Below, piece after piece: positions 36,223 to 44,017 of a DNA stretch of 64,000 bases (positions are counted from its first letter, which is position 1; each line of letters starts with the position of its first letter). The notes under the pieces were generated by a model. The model did no database searches and was not told the origin of the DNA. It saw nothing but the letters and a program-made list of their open reading frames with translations. A program made the position numbers and the translations under genes. This DNA is from Solibacillus sp. FSL W7-1436. Lineage in GTDB: Bacteria > Bacillota > Bacilli > Bacillales_A > Planococcaceae. The stretch is taken from contig NZ_JBBOWV010000001.1 in NCBI RefSeq assembly GCF_038007305.1, positions 3,276,501 through 3,340,500 on the forward strand, in the 5' to 3' direction.

Positions 36223-36915
36223 TCACCATTTAGGATAAGCAGTAATTACAACCCAGTTGTAGTTACTATAACCAGAGAAGCTTTTACCTCTTTCTAACAC
36301 CACTTTCACTTTCTGGCCTTCTAGTTTACTATTCGCTTCTTTAGTGCAACGAGTTGGTCTCTCTTTTTGACACTTTAAATCTGTAGTACCGTTTACAACT
36401 TCTACTATAATATCCATAGTTGTCTCAGGATATCTTGGGTATTGAAATTGAGATTTTGGTTCGCCACCAATTTTTACAGAGTGCTTTTTGGTTCCGTCTG
36501 AATTAAGCATATGACCTTTAAAAGTGTGACAATAGCCATAAGCAGGTGTAAATTGCCCAAGTGGCAAAATAATTTTCGACCCTTGGCTTGAAGTTGCAAC
36601 CTCATTTTTGAAAGCTGATACAGCGTAAGGCATAATAGAATCGTTTGTTTCTACCGTTCTAGTATAGGTACCTTCATCTTCAATAATTGTAAAAGTATCT
36701 TCCTCTTCTTCCGACATTTCATAATTATATATATCTAATTCTTGAGTTAATGGTAAGCTTGCTCTTGCTATATTATTAATACAAGCATCAGATGCTTGAT
36801 CCCTAACCATTTCCGCGAACATGCCTGGATCTGCGCTAACAGACTTAGGGCTTGCAAGAAAAACGCTGCTAAATAGAAACATTAGCATGGTAAAGATAAA
36901 AAATACTTTTTTCAT
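36223..36915 (-). CDS. Secreted protein of unknown function (copy 1)
   Basis: 230 residues, ATG 7 bases after AGGAGG. A clear signal peptide (KKVFFIFTMLMFLFSSVFLA) is probably cleaved after SVSA. The mature protein is acidic at first (MSEEEEDTFTIIEDEG), then beta-rich and basic with two Cys in KCQKERPTRC that could form a disulfide. The end reads YSNYNWVVITAYPKW. It is divergent from a cytosolic 178-residue gene. It could be a secreted toxin or surface factor; nothing in the sequence decides. Confidence 0.65.
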   Translation of the reverse strand: MKKVFFIFTMLMFLFSSVFLASPKSVSADPGMFAEMVRDQASDACINNIARASLPLTQELDIYNYEMSEEEEDTFTIIEDEGTYTRTVETNDSIMPYAVSAFKNEVATSSQGSKIILPLGQFTPAYGYCHTFKGHMLNSDGTKKHSVKIGGEPKSQFQYPRYPETTMDIIVEVVNGTTDLKCQKERPTRCTKEANSKLEGQKVKVVLERGKSFSGYSNYNWVVITAYPKW

Positions 36916-37012
36916 TATAATTCCTCCTAATATAAATACCAAAATTAATATAAAAATAGTATATTTATATAATATTACATATGATGGTAATATGCAACAC
37001 TTACCAAAATTT

Positions 37013-37021
37013 TGATATAAT
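37013..37021 (+). promoter_or_regulatory. Extended -10 promoter (copy 1)
   Basis: TG-A-TATAAT, with no good -35 box, 30 bases before the gene at 37051. Confidence 0.5.
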
Positions 37022-37050
37022 AAGAGTGTACAGTTTAGAAGGAGGTTATT

Positions 37051-37587
37051 ATGAGCTCAAAAGATAAAAATATACAAATAGAACTTACAACGGAAGAGAA
37101 AAATATGATTCTTACTGAATTAAACAAAGTATTGAACAGTGGCTTCAGAATATTAGGTTTTGATGGTGGAATGTCGTTTCCTCATTACCCATATTATTTA
37201 TATTTTGGGGGTCCTGATAAAGAATTGAGACGGTATTCTGTTGGTATATTTACTATTTGGCTTGGGTATTGGAATACAGGATGCAGTTTCCGTTTTACTA
37301 AACAAAGTGAGTTATATAAGTATATTAAAGCTTTAATTGAATACCAGGAAGAAATCGAAAAAGATTTTCCTGTATTATTTAATTATATTGTTTCCTTTCT
37401 AATAGAGCTTACCGAAAGTTATGATTATGCGGAGGAAACACGTATGAAACCATATATTATTAAAATTGTTAAAGAAGATTTTCTTAATAAAAAATCATAT
37501 TATAGAGAAAAATATAGAAATAGGATAAATTTTATTGAATTCCTTAAAGAACTTAAAGTTCGGGATTATGATAAACCATATGATTAA
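37051..37587 (+). CDS. 178-residue cytosolic protein of unknown function (copy 1)
   Basis: Starts behind AGAAGGAGG. N-terminal helix (LTTEEKNMILTELNKVL), an aromatic/Gly-rich beta section (FDGGMSFPHYPYYLYFGGPDKELRRYSVGIF, in part; GYWNTGCSFRF), and a helical, Lys/Tyr-rich C-terminus. The size, single-gene layout and very low GC resemble immunity proteins of polymorphic toxins, but no family is recognised. Divergent from the secreted-protein gene. Confidence 0.6.
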   Translation: MSSKDKNIQIELTTEEKNMILTELNKVLNSGFRILGFDGGMSFPHYPYYLYFGGPDKELRRYSVGIFTIWLGYWNTGCSFRFTKQSELYKYIKALIEYQEEIEKDFPVLFNYIVSFLIELTESYDYAEETRMKPYIIKIVKEDFLNKKSYYREKYRNRINFIEFLKELKVRDYDKPYD

Positions 37588-37886
37588 AATGTAAATCCTT
37601 ACTTTAAGATTAATAAGAAGCATGACTTCATTAAATTTTTCTTCTTAAAACTCAAGAAATACCTTGGCACGAATAAAAAACGCGATTTTCTTAGTGAAGA
37701 CGCGCGTCCGTTAACTGAAGATTATATTTTTAAATTTATTATAATACCTTCAATCACAGAAAATAAAATGAATAAATAGACAATACCCTACAATAAACTT
37801 TTAGTTCTTTTATATTCTCGTAAGAATATCTAAATGTTTCTTATTGAGAGTTATTCCACAATATGTTCCGATGGTAGAATAACAAT
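37588..37886. other. AT-rich spacer (copy 1)
   Basis: No complete gene. Scattered Lys-rich codons near 37650-37730 suggest decayed coding sequence; nothing identifiable. Confidence 0.25.
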
Positions 37887-38342
37887 CTAATTTTTGTTAA
37901 ATAAAATGCCCGCTACCACTGGATTTTCAGTAGTAACGGGCTTTAATTTATTTTTTTCATTCACAATAGACATAGCAGCCAATGCTAAAATCTCATCGTT
38001 TGTAATAGTACGGTCATTTAACTTATCAAGCCAAGACTTATGCGCACGTTGTGCTTTGTTGTCTAAGATGCTTTTTACTGTGTCACTGAGTGATGGACTG
38101 GTATCCAATATCCGTACCTCCTTGTCCTCCGCAGGTGAAGTAGTTGTGGAAGGCTTTAATGTTTTACCTACTGCTTTTGCTAACTCACTTACAATAGCTT
38201 GACATATAGCATCAAAGTGTTTACGGTACAACGCCACGTCTACGCTGTCATTGACAAAGCATACTTCAATTAAATAGCAAGGTTTATTCGTACCTTTAAT
38301 CAACGCATAATTGACAGACCTTAACCTTCTTGTTAATTTCAT
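37887..38342 (-). pseudogene. Beheaded N-acetylmuramoyl-L-alanine amidase (copy 1)
   Basis: The part from about residue 9 reads SVNYALIKGTNKPCYLIEVCFVNDSVDVALY then HFDAICQAIVSELAKAVGK, the C-terminal end of an Amidase_3 domain with its catalytic Glu in LIEVCFV. The first ~140 residues, which carry the zinc ligands, are missing; the 5' part instead overlaps another small gene. A linker (KPSTTTSPAEDK) and an ~70-residue tail follow. Probably a relic of a prophage endolysin; not expected to be active. Confidence 0.7.
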
Positions 38343-38460
38343 TTTTATAAACTCTCAAGTCAGGTGCTTTTCTTTTGCAAAAGTAACATGCGTTTTTTGA
38401 AATTTTTGGAGTCGATGAATTTATAATACTATATTTTATTTTTGTTAAAAATGACTTCAA
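38296..38460 (-). CDS. 54-residue two-CxxC zinc-ribbon-like protein (copy 1)
   Basis: TTG start 7 bases after AGGAAGGGG. It contains CYFC and CQLC about 25 residues apart, the layout of a small zinc ribbon, with basic residues between. The stop falls right where the amidase homology in another frame begins, so the end may have been altered by the same deletion that removed the amidase N-terminus. Confidence 0.45.
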   Translation of the reverse strand: MKSFLTKIKYSIINSSTPKISKNACYFCKRKAPDLRVYKNEINKKVKVCQLCVD

Positions 38461-38878
38461 TTTAATTCCCCTTCCTGTGACAATCATACTAAGAAAACAG
38501 GAATTTTCCTTTAATAAGTTTTTGCCTAAATGCTTTCAATTGAAGTATGCACATCTGTTAATCTTCTGGTGGTGCCGCTTGTGGTGTTAATGGAATCATT
38601 ATTGCAACAGATGCCGGTGTACCTCTATAAAAAGAGGGTGTACATAAATCCTAAATTGCTTTAACATTTAAAAATCAATCGTATCAAAAGCTTTAATACT
38701 GCACAAAATCATCTGAAGTATTTTGTACTAAAAAAAGCCTACCTTTATAAAAAAATTATAAAGGCAAGCTAAAGGGTACTTATAAATTTAACTGATTATA
38801 TTTTAGAAACTCTAATCTTTGTATTGAATAACGATTGTCTCTTTTTCTATAAAAGGTGCAGTATTTTATGTTTATAAA
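38461..38878. other. Spacer with terminator hairpin (copy 1)
   Basis: CCTTTATAA pairs with TTATAAAGG within a longer stem at 38730-38770, with a T run on the minus strand. Around 38560-38640 there is somewhat higher GC without a usable frame. No gene seen. Confidence 0.4.
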
Positions 38879-39460
38879 TTATTTGATATTTTTTAAATTT
38901 GTTATGAGTAATTTCATTTCATATTCCAGACTTGTCGTTGTTTTTAAGCTATCATCAATCGTTTCTGTAACGGCTGGAAAGACCGCTTTATCTATAGTAT
39001 ATTGTTTTAACTTTAAGTAATTTGCTATTGGGAAATCAGCTCCATCCCACATTTCCGCATAACCGACTAGACCAAACTCTGTGATGAGAGATTCTAAACT
39101 CGTTACTATCGATGACACGAATTTATCGTAATTACATGAAAATTTCACATCAATGAATGGTCGATGTTTTCTACTATCATCTTCATATTGTTTCACTGTA
39201 AAAAATAGATTTTCTTCAGTGCTTTTTATCTCGGAAATATTGAATTCCCACTCAATTAAACCGGGCTCTTGATGCCAACTACATTCTGTTTCATCTTCAT
39301 AAAACTCTGGATCAATATCTGGATTCAACCGCACGATAGCTTCTAAAAATTCTTTCAATGCATCAGAAATACAACTAGCCTCAAATGAAAATTGTTGACT
39401 TGACGATTCCAGTTCGCATGTAGCCCAACCTGCATCTGTTATTTTATAATTAAATTTCAT
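38879..39460 (-). CDS. Probable immunity protein for the RHS toxin (copy 1)
   Basis: 193-residue acidic cytosolic protein starting behind AAGGTG, located 92 bases downstream of the RHS toxin tip on the same strand, the normal place of an immunity gene. It starts KFNYKITDAGWATCELESS and has EASCISDALKEFLEAIVRL and IEWEFNISE, a pattern I associate with immunity-type proteins of polymorphic toxin systems. The partnership is inferred from position. Confidence 0.6.
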   Translation of the reverse strand: MKFNYKITDAGWATCELESSSQQFSFEASCISDALKEFLEAIVRLNPDIDPEFYEDETECSWHQEPGLIEWEFNISEIKSTEENLFFTVKQYEDDSRKHRPFIDVKFSCNYDKFVSSIVTSLESLITEFGLVGYAEMWDGADFPIANYLKLKQYTIDKAVFPAVTETIDDSLKTTTSLEYEMKLLITNLKNIK

Positions 39461-39552
39461 TTTTTCACCTTTTCATCTTTTATAGTAGATCTTGTTAGTT
39501 AGTCATTTTATTTCCCATTGAGCAGAATAAGCTGCTACCACTGAATTACCTA

Positions 39553-40398
39553 TTACCAAGGGAAAGATGTTATTACTGACCTACCATTGGAACCTACAAC
39601 AATTTTAACATTATTTAACTTTTTCTTACTACCTTTATAGCCACCCTGATACCCTACATTTTTATACCAAATCACATAATTCAATCTACCATCTTTTTGA
39701 AGTCTAGGCTTTTGATTTCCTTTTCTTCCCCAAGCTACATTAGTAGTCACTATTGGGTCTTCATTAAAGACACCATGATAAGGTTTAGAACGATTATTTT
39801 TCCCATGTTCACGAACATGTTTTACTCGATATGATGACCAAATCAAGGAGGCTTTCTTATCTTTTTTCACAAATTTCTTAGCAACTGTTGAAAATATGAA
39901 TATAATAGCCCTAGCTCGTTCACCGTTTGGATCCACATTGGCAATAGGGTTATTATCTGCGTAGATATACCCATGCATAGATTTTGGAGTATTTAAATCC
40001 CCTATATATGAATCACGTGATAAGAACACCCCTGCATCAGAATTATAATATCTTCCTAATAAATAATACAAATTTGATTCCTTATCGTATCTATAGCCTG
40101 CATATCTATAAGGGTTTTCCATTGAAATATCGATATTCTCTTGATTGTCTAAATCTTTTTGTGATAAAATATTACCCCAAGAATCGTACGTGTACTCTGC
40201 AACAATATTACCTTGACTATCTAAGAGCGCTAGAACATCGCCTCGGAAATTAGTTAAATAATAATACACCTTTCCATTGTAAGCCATTGTTAGTGGAAAG
40301 CCGTCCGCATCATAGGTATATGACTTTATTGATGAACCATTTACCCCAGCCATGTTTTGAAGGAAGTTGAACATCACTTGGTAGAAGCAGGAATCCAA
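39553..40398 (-). CDS. Orphan RHS-repeat protein tip with C-terminal toxin domain (copy 1)
   Basis: 281 codons. Residues about 20-159 are the RHS core: YTYDADGFPLTMAYNG, YYLTNFRGDVLALLD, EYTYDSWGNI, ENPYRYAGYRYD and the closing LSRDSYIG...YADNNPIANVDPNG. Residues 160-281 are a separate basic domain with H194, H198 and H208 in a HVREH...YHGVF arrangement and VGYQGGYKG; this layout recalls small RNase toxins, but the family is not assigned. Full RHS proteins have over 1,500 residues with a secretion signal; here that part is gone and the TTG start lacks a ribosome binding site. It is probably a silent toxin cassette. Confidence 0.75.
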   Translation of the reverse strand: MDSCFYQVMFNFLQNMAGVNGSSIKSYTYDADGFPLTMAYNGKVYYYLTNFRGDVLALLDSQGNIVAEYTYDSWGNILSQKDLDNQENIDISMENPYRYAGYRYDKESNLYYLLGRYYNSDAGVFLSRDSYIGDLNTPKSMHGYIYADNNPIANVDPNGERARAIIFIFSTVAKKFVKKDKKASLIWSSYRVKHVREHGKNNRSKPYHGVFNEDPIVTTNVAWGRKGNQKPRLQKDGRLNYVIWYKNVGYQGGYKGSKKKLNNVKIVVGSNGRSVITSFPW

Positions 40399-40853
40399 AT
40401 AGGCTAATTAATAAAATAAAAGTCTAAAAGCTGTTGGTTTTTATTCTGTGAATTGGACAAGGGGCCCCCAAATGTTGGGGACCCCTTTAGTATTTAATAG
40501 ATAGATTTATAAATAAATGAAAGTCTCAACCCGATCATCCGGGGAATTTATATTTATTCGGAGTGCACAACTCCAGTTTTAACCGCGGTAAAATTCTACT
40601 AATCTCTTCTAACTTAAGCAACATAGTCCCAACCTGCTACTATGTCCTTGCAGCCCTGAAGCTTGCGCCAGTGTGAATAAGTATCTTCAAAAACACTAGC
40701 AGAAATGCCAATTCATTTATAGCACTATCTAAAATAGCACAAAAACTATCATAACACATATGTTCGCGTTTGTAAACTAAGTTTGAGCCCGTGCAAAAAT
40801 TCATAATGTCCGCTATACTTTAAAAATCGGAATTTAAAAGGAGCTATGTAAAG
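40399..40853. other. Spacer with GC-rich hairpin and unassigned structured block (copy 1)
   Basis: AAGGGGCCCCCAA pairs with TTGGGGACCCCTT (40459-40487). Further right, ACATAGT and ACTATGT form a stem near 40620-40646. On the minus strand there is a 32-codon frame without a start (EDTYSHWRKLQGCKDIVAGW, ending at about 40616), which looks like the tail of a lost gene. Its family is unknown. Confidence 0.4.
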
Positions 40854-41909
40854 ATGAATGAAGTTGAAACAACCTTATCAATCCAAATGAAACGGATGGC
40901 TGTTACATTGCTGGATATGCAGCAAAGCCGTTTTGTGTCCGCAAGTGAAACAATGGATTTATCCGCACTCCAATCTGAAGTGTACAGTCAGTTTTTTGAA
41001 TCATACATAGATGCGACGATGAATAGCCCGAAATCTGTTGCATGCAAATTTTTAGACCGTGACAATGATATTCTGACGAAAATGAACCGTTATGCAGAAT
41101 ATCCTGATGACACACACTTCTTATCACTGGCCAATGATTTATCAAATAAACTGTATCAAATTATGCAAACGGTATCGAACAGTAACGGTTCAGTATTTGT
41201 CGCGCATATTGAACTTATTGGCGAAGATTATATTCTACTGTTAAAGCTGGATCCAAAAGATGCAGTACAGATTGATTTGGAAACATTGCATTTGAAAACG
41301 ATCGAAAATATTTTGCCTGATGCATCCAGTCGTGTACAAAAATGTGCACTCATTCGAATGAATTATGATCCGCTTGAAGAAAATGTTTATGTATTGGATA
41401 AGCAATCGGATGGTGAACCGGCGAAGTTCTTTATGGAAACTTTCTTGCAGGCTACTCCGATTGCATCAGACAAAAAGAAAACAAAAATGCTCATGAAGGA
41501 ATTATATGAGAAAATTGCGGAATCTCTAAACGAAGAGCAGACTCCCCAACTCCAAAGAGCGATTGACGAGGAATTTGAACACGGTAAATATATTGAGCTC
41601 GACGCATCGGTCCATAATATTTATGAAGCGATTGCCCCACCGGAGAATCGGGAAGATTTTGTTGAACAAGGTGCCAAATTGTTTATCAATGAATTCACTG
41701 ACCGCAATCCTGACTTCACGCCTACATTTGAAGTGAAACGCGATGATTTGCATGTCGTTTATAAATCGGCTGAAGGTGAAATTCTTTTCCGTTATGATAA
41801 AGGATTGGACAATATTGATGTAAAGCACGATCAAGTAAGCGGTACGTATACGATCACGATACGCGATGCGGATACATTAGGATTTACGCTGCACAAAAAA
41901 CCGCTATAA
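40854..41909 (+). CDS. 37-kDa nucleoid-associated protein, NdpA/YejK family (copy 1)
   Basis: 351-residue cytosolic protein behind AAAAGGAGC. It fits the NA37 family: VAHIELIGEDYILLLKLD in the first half and the conserved segment AKFFMETFLQATPIASDKKKTKML (in part) in the middle, and a beta-rich C-terminal part. Family members bind DNA or nucleoid; physiological role in Firmicutes is not clear. It is probably a native gene next to pepF and convergent with it. Confidence 0.75.
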   Translation: MNEVETTLSIQMKRMAVTLLDMQQSRFVSASETMDLSALQSEVYSQFFESYIDATMNSPKSVACKFLDRDNDILTKMNRYAEYPDDTHFLSLANDLSNKLYQIMQTVSNSNGSVFVAHIELIGEDYILLLKLDPKDAVQIDLETLHLKTIENILPDASSRVQKCALIRMNYDPLEENVYVLDKQSDGEPAKFFMETFLQATPIASDKKKTKMLMKELYEKIAESLNEEQTPQLQRAIDEEFEHGKYIELDASVHNIYEAIAPPENREDFVEQGAKLFINEFTDRNPDFTPTFEVKRDDLHVVYKSAEGEILFRYDKGLDNIDVKHDQVSGTYTITIRDADTLGFTLHKKPL

Positions 41910-41934
41910 GTTTATTGATATTATAATAGGATAT

Positions 41935-41968
41935 AAAAAAGGGGCTGTTTTTTTCACAGCCCCTTTTT
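41935..41968. terminator. Bidirectional terminator (copy 1)
   Basis: AAAAAGGGGCTGT pairs with ACAGCCCCTTTTT between convergent genes. Confidence 0.95.
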
Positions 41969-41973
41969 GCAAC

Positions 41974-42067
41974 CTATTTAGACGTTAAAGCGATAAATTC
42001 CTCGACATCTTTTTCACAAAGTGCGATTCCTTTTAACCAGAAATCTTCTTTCCTAATGTCTTCACCT
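41974..42067 (-). pseudogene. 3' end of pepF (last 31 codons), copy 1
   Basis: Identical to the end of pepF at 54294-54387 and cut by the IS110 element. It has no start and no product is expected. Confidence 0.95.
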
Positions 42068-42074
42068 CCCTCTA

Positions 42075-42467
42075 TAAATGTTGATATATCAATGGCTTGC
42101 GCCATTTTTGAATGTCCAAAAAATAATTTTTGACACATACATCTATCGTTATTTTGTAATTCTTGATTTATTTAACATTATGTCCGAACGCTTCGCTAAA
42201 GGACAAACCATTATATGGTAATGTTTCTCCTAATCCAGTGCAGTATTTTGATGCACTTTTGGATCTCTGCGTAGCTTATGATGACGGACCCTCCCATGTC
42301 TCTAGGCGTCTTTTTGCGCGTACATTCCTTCGTTCGGTCTATTCATAAGGCAGAGGCTGGCGATGCTCCTTTGTGGACTCAATTGAATTCATTCAACGGT
42401 CGGATGGTGAAAATAATGCCGGCTTCTCCGTGTCATCCTCTTGTTTTTGACTTCTGTTGGTGGCGTT
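42075..42467 (-). ncRNA. Candidate bridge RNA region of the IS110 element
   Basis: In IS110-family elements a structured RNA from a non-coding end guides the recombinase to donor and target. Here the long non-coding end lies downstream of the transposase, as in the IS1111 group. It is rich in small hairpins: ATGGC/GCCAT (42092-42105), TGTC..AAAAA/TTTTT..GACA (about 42114-42135), TGTCC/GGACA (42181-42205), ACCAT/ATGGT (42208-42219) and GTGCA/TGCAC (42238-42257). Strand, ends and guides are inferred, not shown. Confidence 0.45.
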
Positions 42468-43745
42468 TTAGGCAGCCGTTTGAAGACGGGCGAAATCGTT
42501 CATCATTTGGTGTTCGTTAAACAATGTTTTTCTCTTGCACAAGGCATGTAAAACTTTCAATAACTTGCCACACAGTACCACAATTGATTGCTTCTTTCGG
42601 AGCGGATTGACCGTGCGCGTTGTGTAATATTCATGTAATTGCTTAAAGGCTGGATTATGCAAGATTAACGGCATCATGACTCGGAACAGAAGGGCGCGTA
42701 GTTTTCTTCTACCTCGCTTGGAAATCCGTTTTTGTCCTTTTTGCTGACCAGAAGAGTTTTCACGCAATGTGAGTCCCGCTAGTTTAATTAATTGGCGTGG
42801 ATGTGTATATTGCGCTAAAGAACCAACCTCTGATAGTAAATCGACAATCGTGACATCCCCGATTCCAGGTACCGATGCTAAATATTCATATTCCATCATT
42901 TGTTTGGCTAGCTCTACGAGCTGAGCTGTTAATTCGTCAAGTTGAGCGTGCATCAATTTATGCTGTGAAAGAAGCGTGGCGATTTCGAATTTGGCCATCA
43001 CTAAACCTTCTGTCAGCCCAATTGAGCTTTCTGCAACCTCGACTAATTGCTTTGCCTTAGGTAGCTGTGGGCTTTTCATGCCGTCTACCTGGCGATATAA
43101 AAATAGTAATTCTTCTGGTGATTTTCCTACAATATCTGTTGGCAACGGTGTCATTTCGAGCACCGCATAGGCCATTTTCCCAAAGCTTTTAAACACTTGT
43201 GTGAATTCAGGGAAAAAGCGATCCAACCAACGAATAATGCGATTTTGTAAGGCATTTAAATCTTCTTGAATCTTTGAACGTAATGTTGCTCCATTTCGTA
43301 ACTCAGCCTCGATTCCTTCGAGATGACGGGGATAGCTGAAACGACCGTCTCTCATAAGGCGAGCAATGACTAGCGCATCCTTTTGGTCATTCTTCGTTTG
43401 CAGGTTGTCATCTAATTCCTTCGAGCGATTAACGTGCATTGGATTAACCATTACGAATGGAATTCCATAGTTCGTCAAAAACGCAGCTAAGTTCATCCAG
43501 TAATGGCCTGTTGGCTCAAACCCAATGAGAATTTCTTGTTTGTCATAAGCTGCTTTGAGCGCCATTAGGCGTTCATAAAAGTTTTCAAACCCAATACGTG
43601 ATTGCATGATTGGAAATGATTTTTGGAGCACACGACCTCGATCATCAATTGCACAAGCATAATGTTTATGTTTAGCAATGTCGATGCCGATAACTAGAGT
43701 ATTTTCAGAAACTTGATTAATTTTGTCATTCGTATTAAAATTCAT
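42468..43745 (-). CDS. IS110-family DEDD transposase/recombinase
   Basis: 425 residues. The N-terminal RuvC-like domain carries the DEDD tetrad: D22 in IGIDIAKHKH, E77 in IGFEPTGHYW, and D120 and D123 in KNDQKDALVIARLM. A coiled-coil linker follows. The C-terminal domain has the helix-hairpin-helix LASVPGIGDVTIVDLLSEVG and the Ser-containing LTLRENSSGQQKGQKRISKRG expected to supply the nucleophilic serine. All catalytic residues are present, so it should be active. The ribosome binding site GGGAGG lies 10 bases before the ATG and can be paired up in a leader hairpin. Confidence 0.95.
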   Translation of the reverse strand: MNFNTNDKINQVSENTLVIGIDIAKHKHYACAIDDRGRVLQKSFPIMQSRIGFENFYERLMALKAAYDKQEILIGFEPTGHYWMNLAAFLTNYGIPFVMVNPMHVNRSKELDDNLQTKNDQKDALVIARLMRDGRFSYPRHLEGIEAELRNGATLRSKIQEDLNALQNRIIRWLDRFFPEFTQVFKSFGKMAYAVLEMTPLPTDIVGKSPEELLFLYRQVDGMKSPQLPKAKQLVEVAESSIGLTEGLVMAKFEIATLLSQHKLMHAQLDELTAQLVELAKQMMEYEYLASVPGIGDVTIVDLLSEVGSLAQYTHPRQLIKLAGLTLRENSSGQQKGQKRISKRGRRKLRALLFRVMMPLILHNPAFKQLHEYYTTRTVNPLRKKQSIVVLCGKLLKVLHALCKRKTLFNEHQMMNDFARLQTAA

Positions 43746-43755
43746 TGGAATGGGT

Positions 43756-43813
43756 CCTCCCTGTAGATGTATGAGTCAATGACCGTTGACACTCAAGCAT
43801 CATACAGGAGGGC
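43756..43813 (-). promoter_or_regulatory. Leader hairpin hiding the transposase ribosome binding site
   Basis: On the minus strand CCCTCCTGTA (43803-43812) can pair with TACAGGGAGG (43756-43765), with one bulged G, and the loop has a further GTCAA/TTGAC stem. The 3' arm contains the GGGAGG of the transposase gene. Transcripts entering from outside would carry the closed hairpin. Confidence 0.55.
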
Positions 43814-43980
43814 TTTTTTGTTTTCAAGTCCCCGAAAATCTTTCTAACAGGAATGCTCCTTAAATTAAAGGTTGGCCAATCGGAGACTATTTAAGCTTTT
43901 GTCCCTTAGATTTCTTTTGGTAATGGATGGAAAGCATAGTTTTGAGAAGCTAGTATTGTGAGAAATATTTGTGTACATAA

Positions 43981-44008
43981 AAAAAACACCCGACCAGTAG
44001 GCGGGTGC
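43981..44008 (-). terminator. ypjP terminator (copy 2)
   Basis: Same CACCCG/CGGGTG hairpin as in copy 1; here it separates ypjP from the IS110 element. Confidence 0.8.
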
Positions 44009-44017
44009 TGAATCTTG

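Larger units (their letters stand above)
31536..42067 (+). repeat. 10.5-kb direct repeat, copy 1
   Basis: This segment recurs at 43856-54387. The offset is 12,320 bp for every gene inside, so there are no indels, and all stretches I compared by eye are identical. The last shared bases on the left are CTCCT (31536-31540) and on the right TTCACCT (42061-42067). Outside these points the flanks differ at once. It contains ypjP, an island of mobile-element and toxin genes, the nucleoid-associated protein gene and the last 31 codons of pepF. Confidence 0.97.
42068..43855 (-). mobile_element. IS110-family insertion sequence at the duplication junction
   Basis: This is all the DNA between the two repeat copies (1,788 bp). 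It holds one transposase gene on the minus strand, 110 bp upstream of the gene and 400 bp of non-coding DNA downstream. There are no long terminal inverted repeats, which is normal for this family. Both flanks end in CCT (42065-42067 and 43858-43860), so a short CT/CCT core is shared. Each flank belongs to a different chromosomal site: pepF on the left, the small-gene ribosome binding site on the right. The exact ends may differ by a few bases because of the shared core. Confidence 0.85.

Noticed and set aside
42278-42520. 80-residue plus-strand open frame in the IS110 non-coding end
   Set aside because: It overlaps the transposase gene end, has no ribosome binding site, and its hairpin-rich sequence is better explained as structured RNA.
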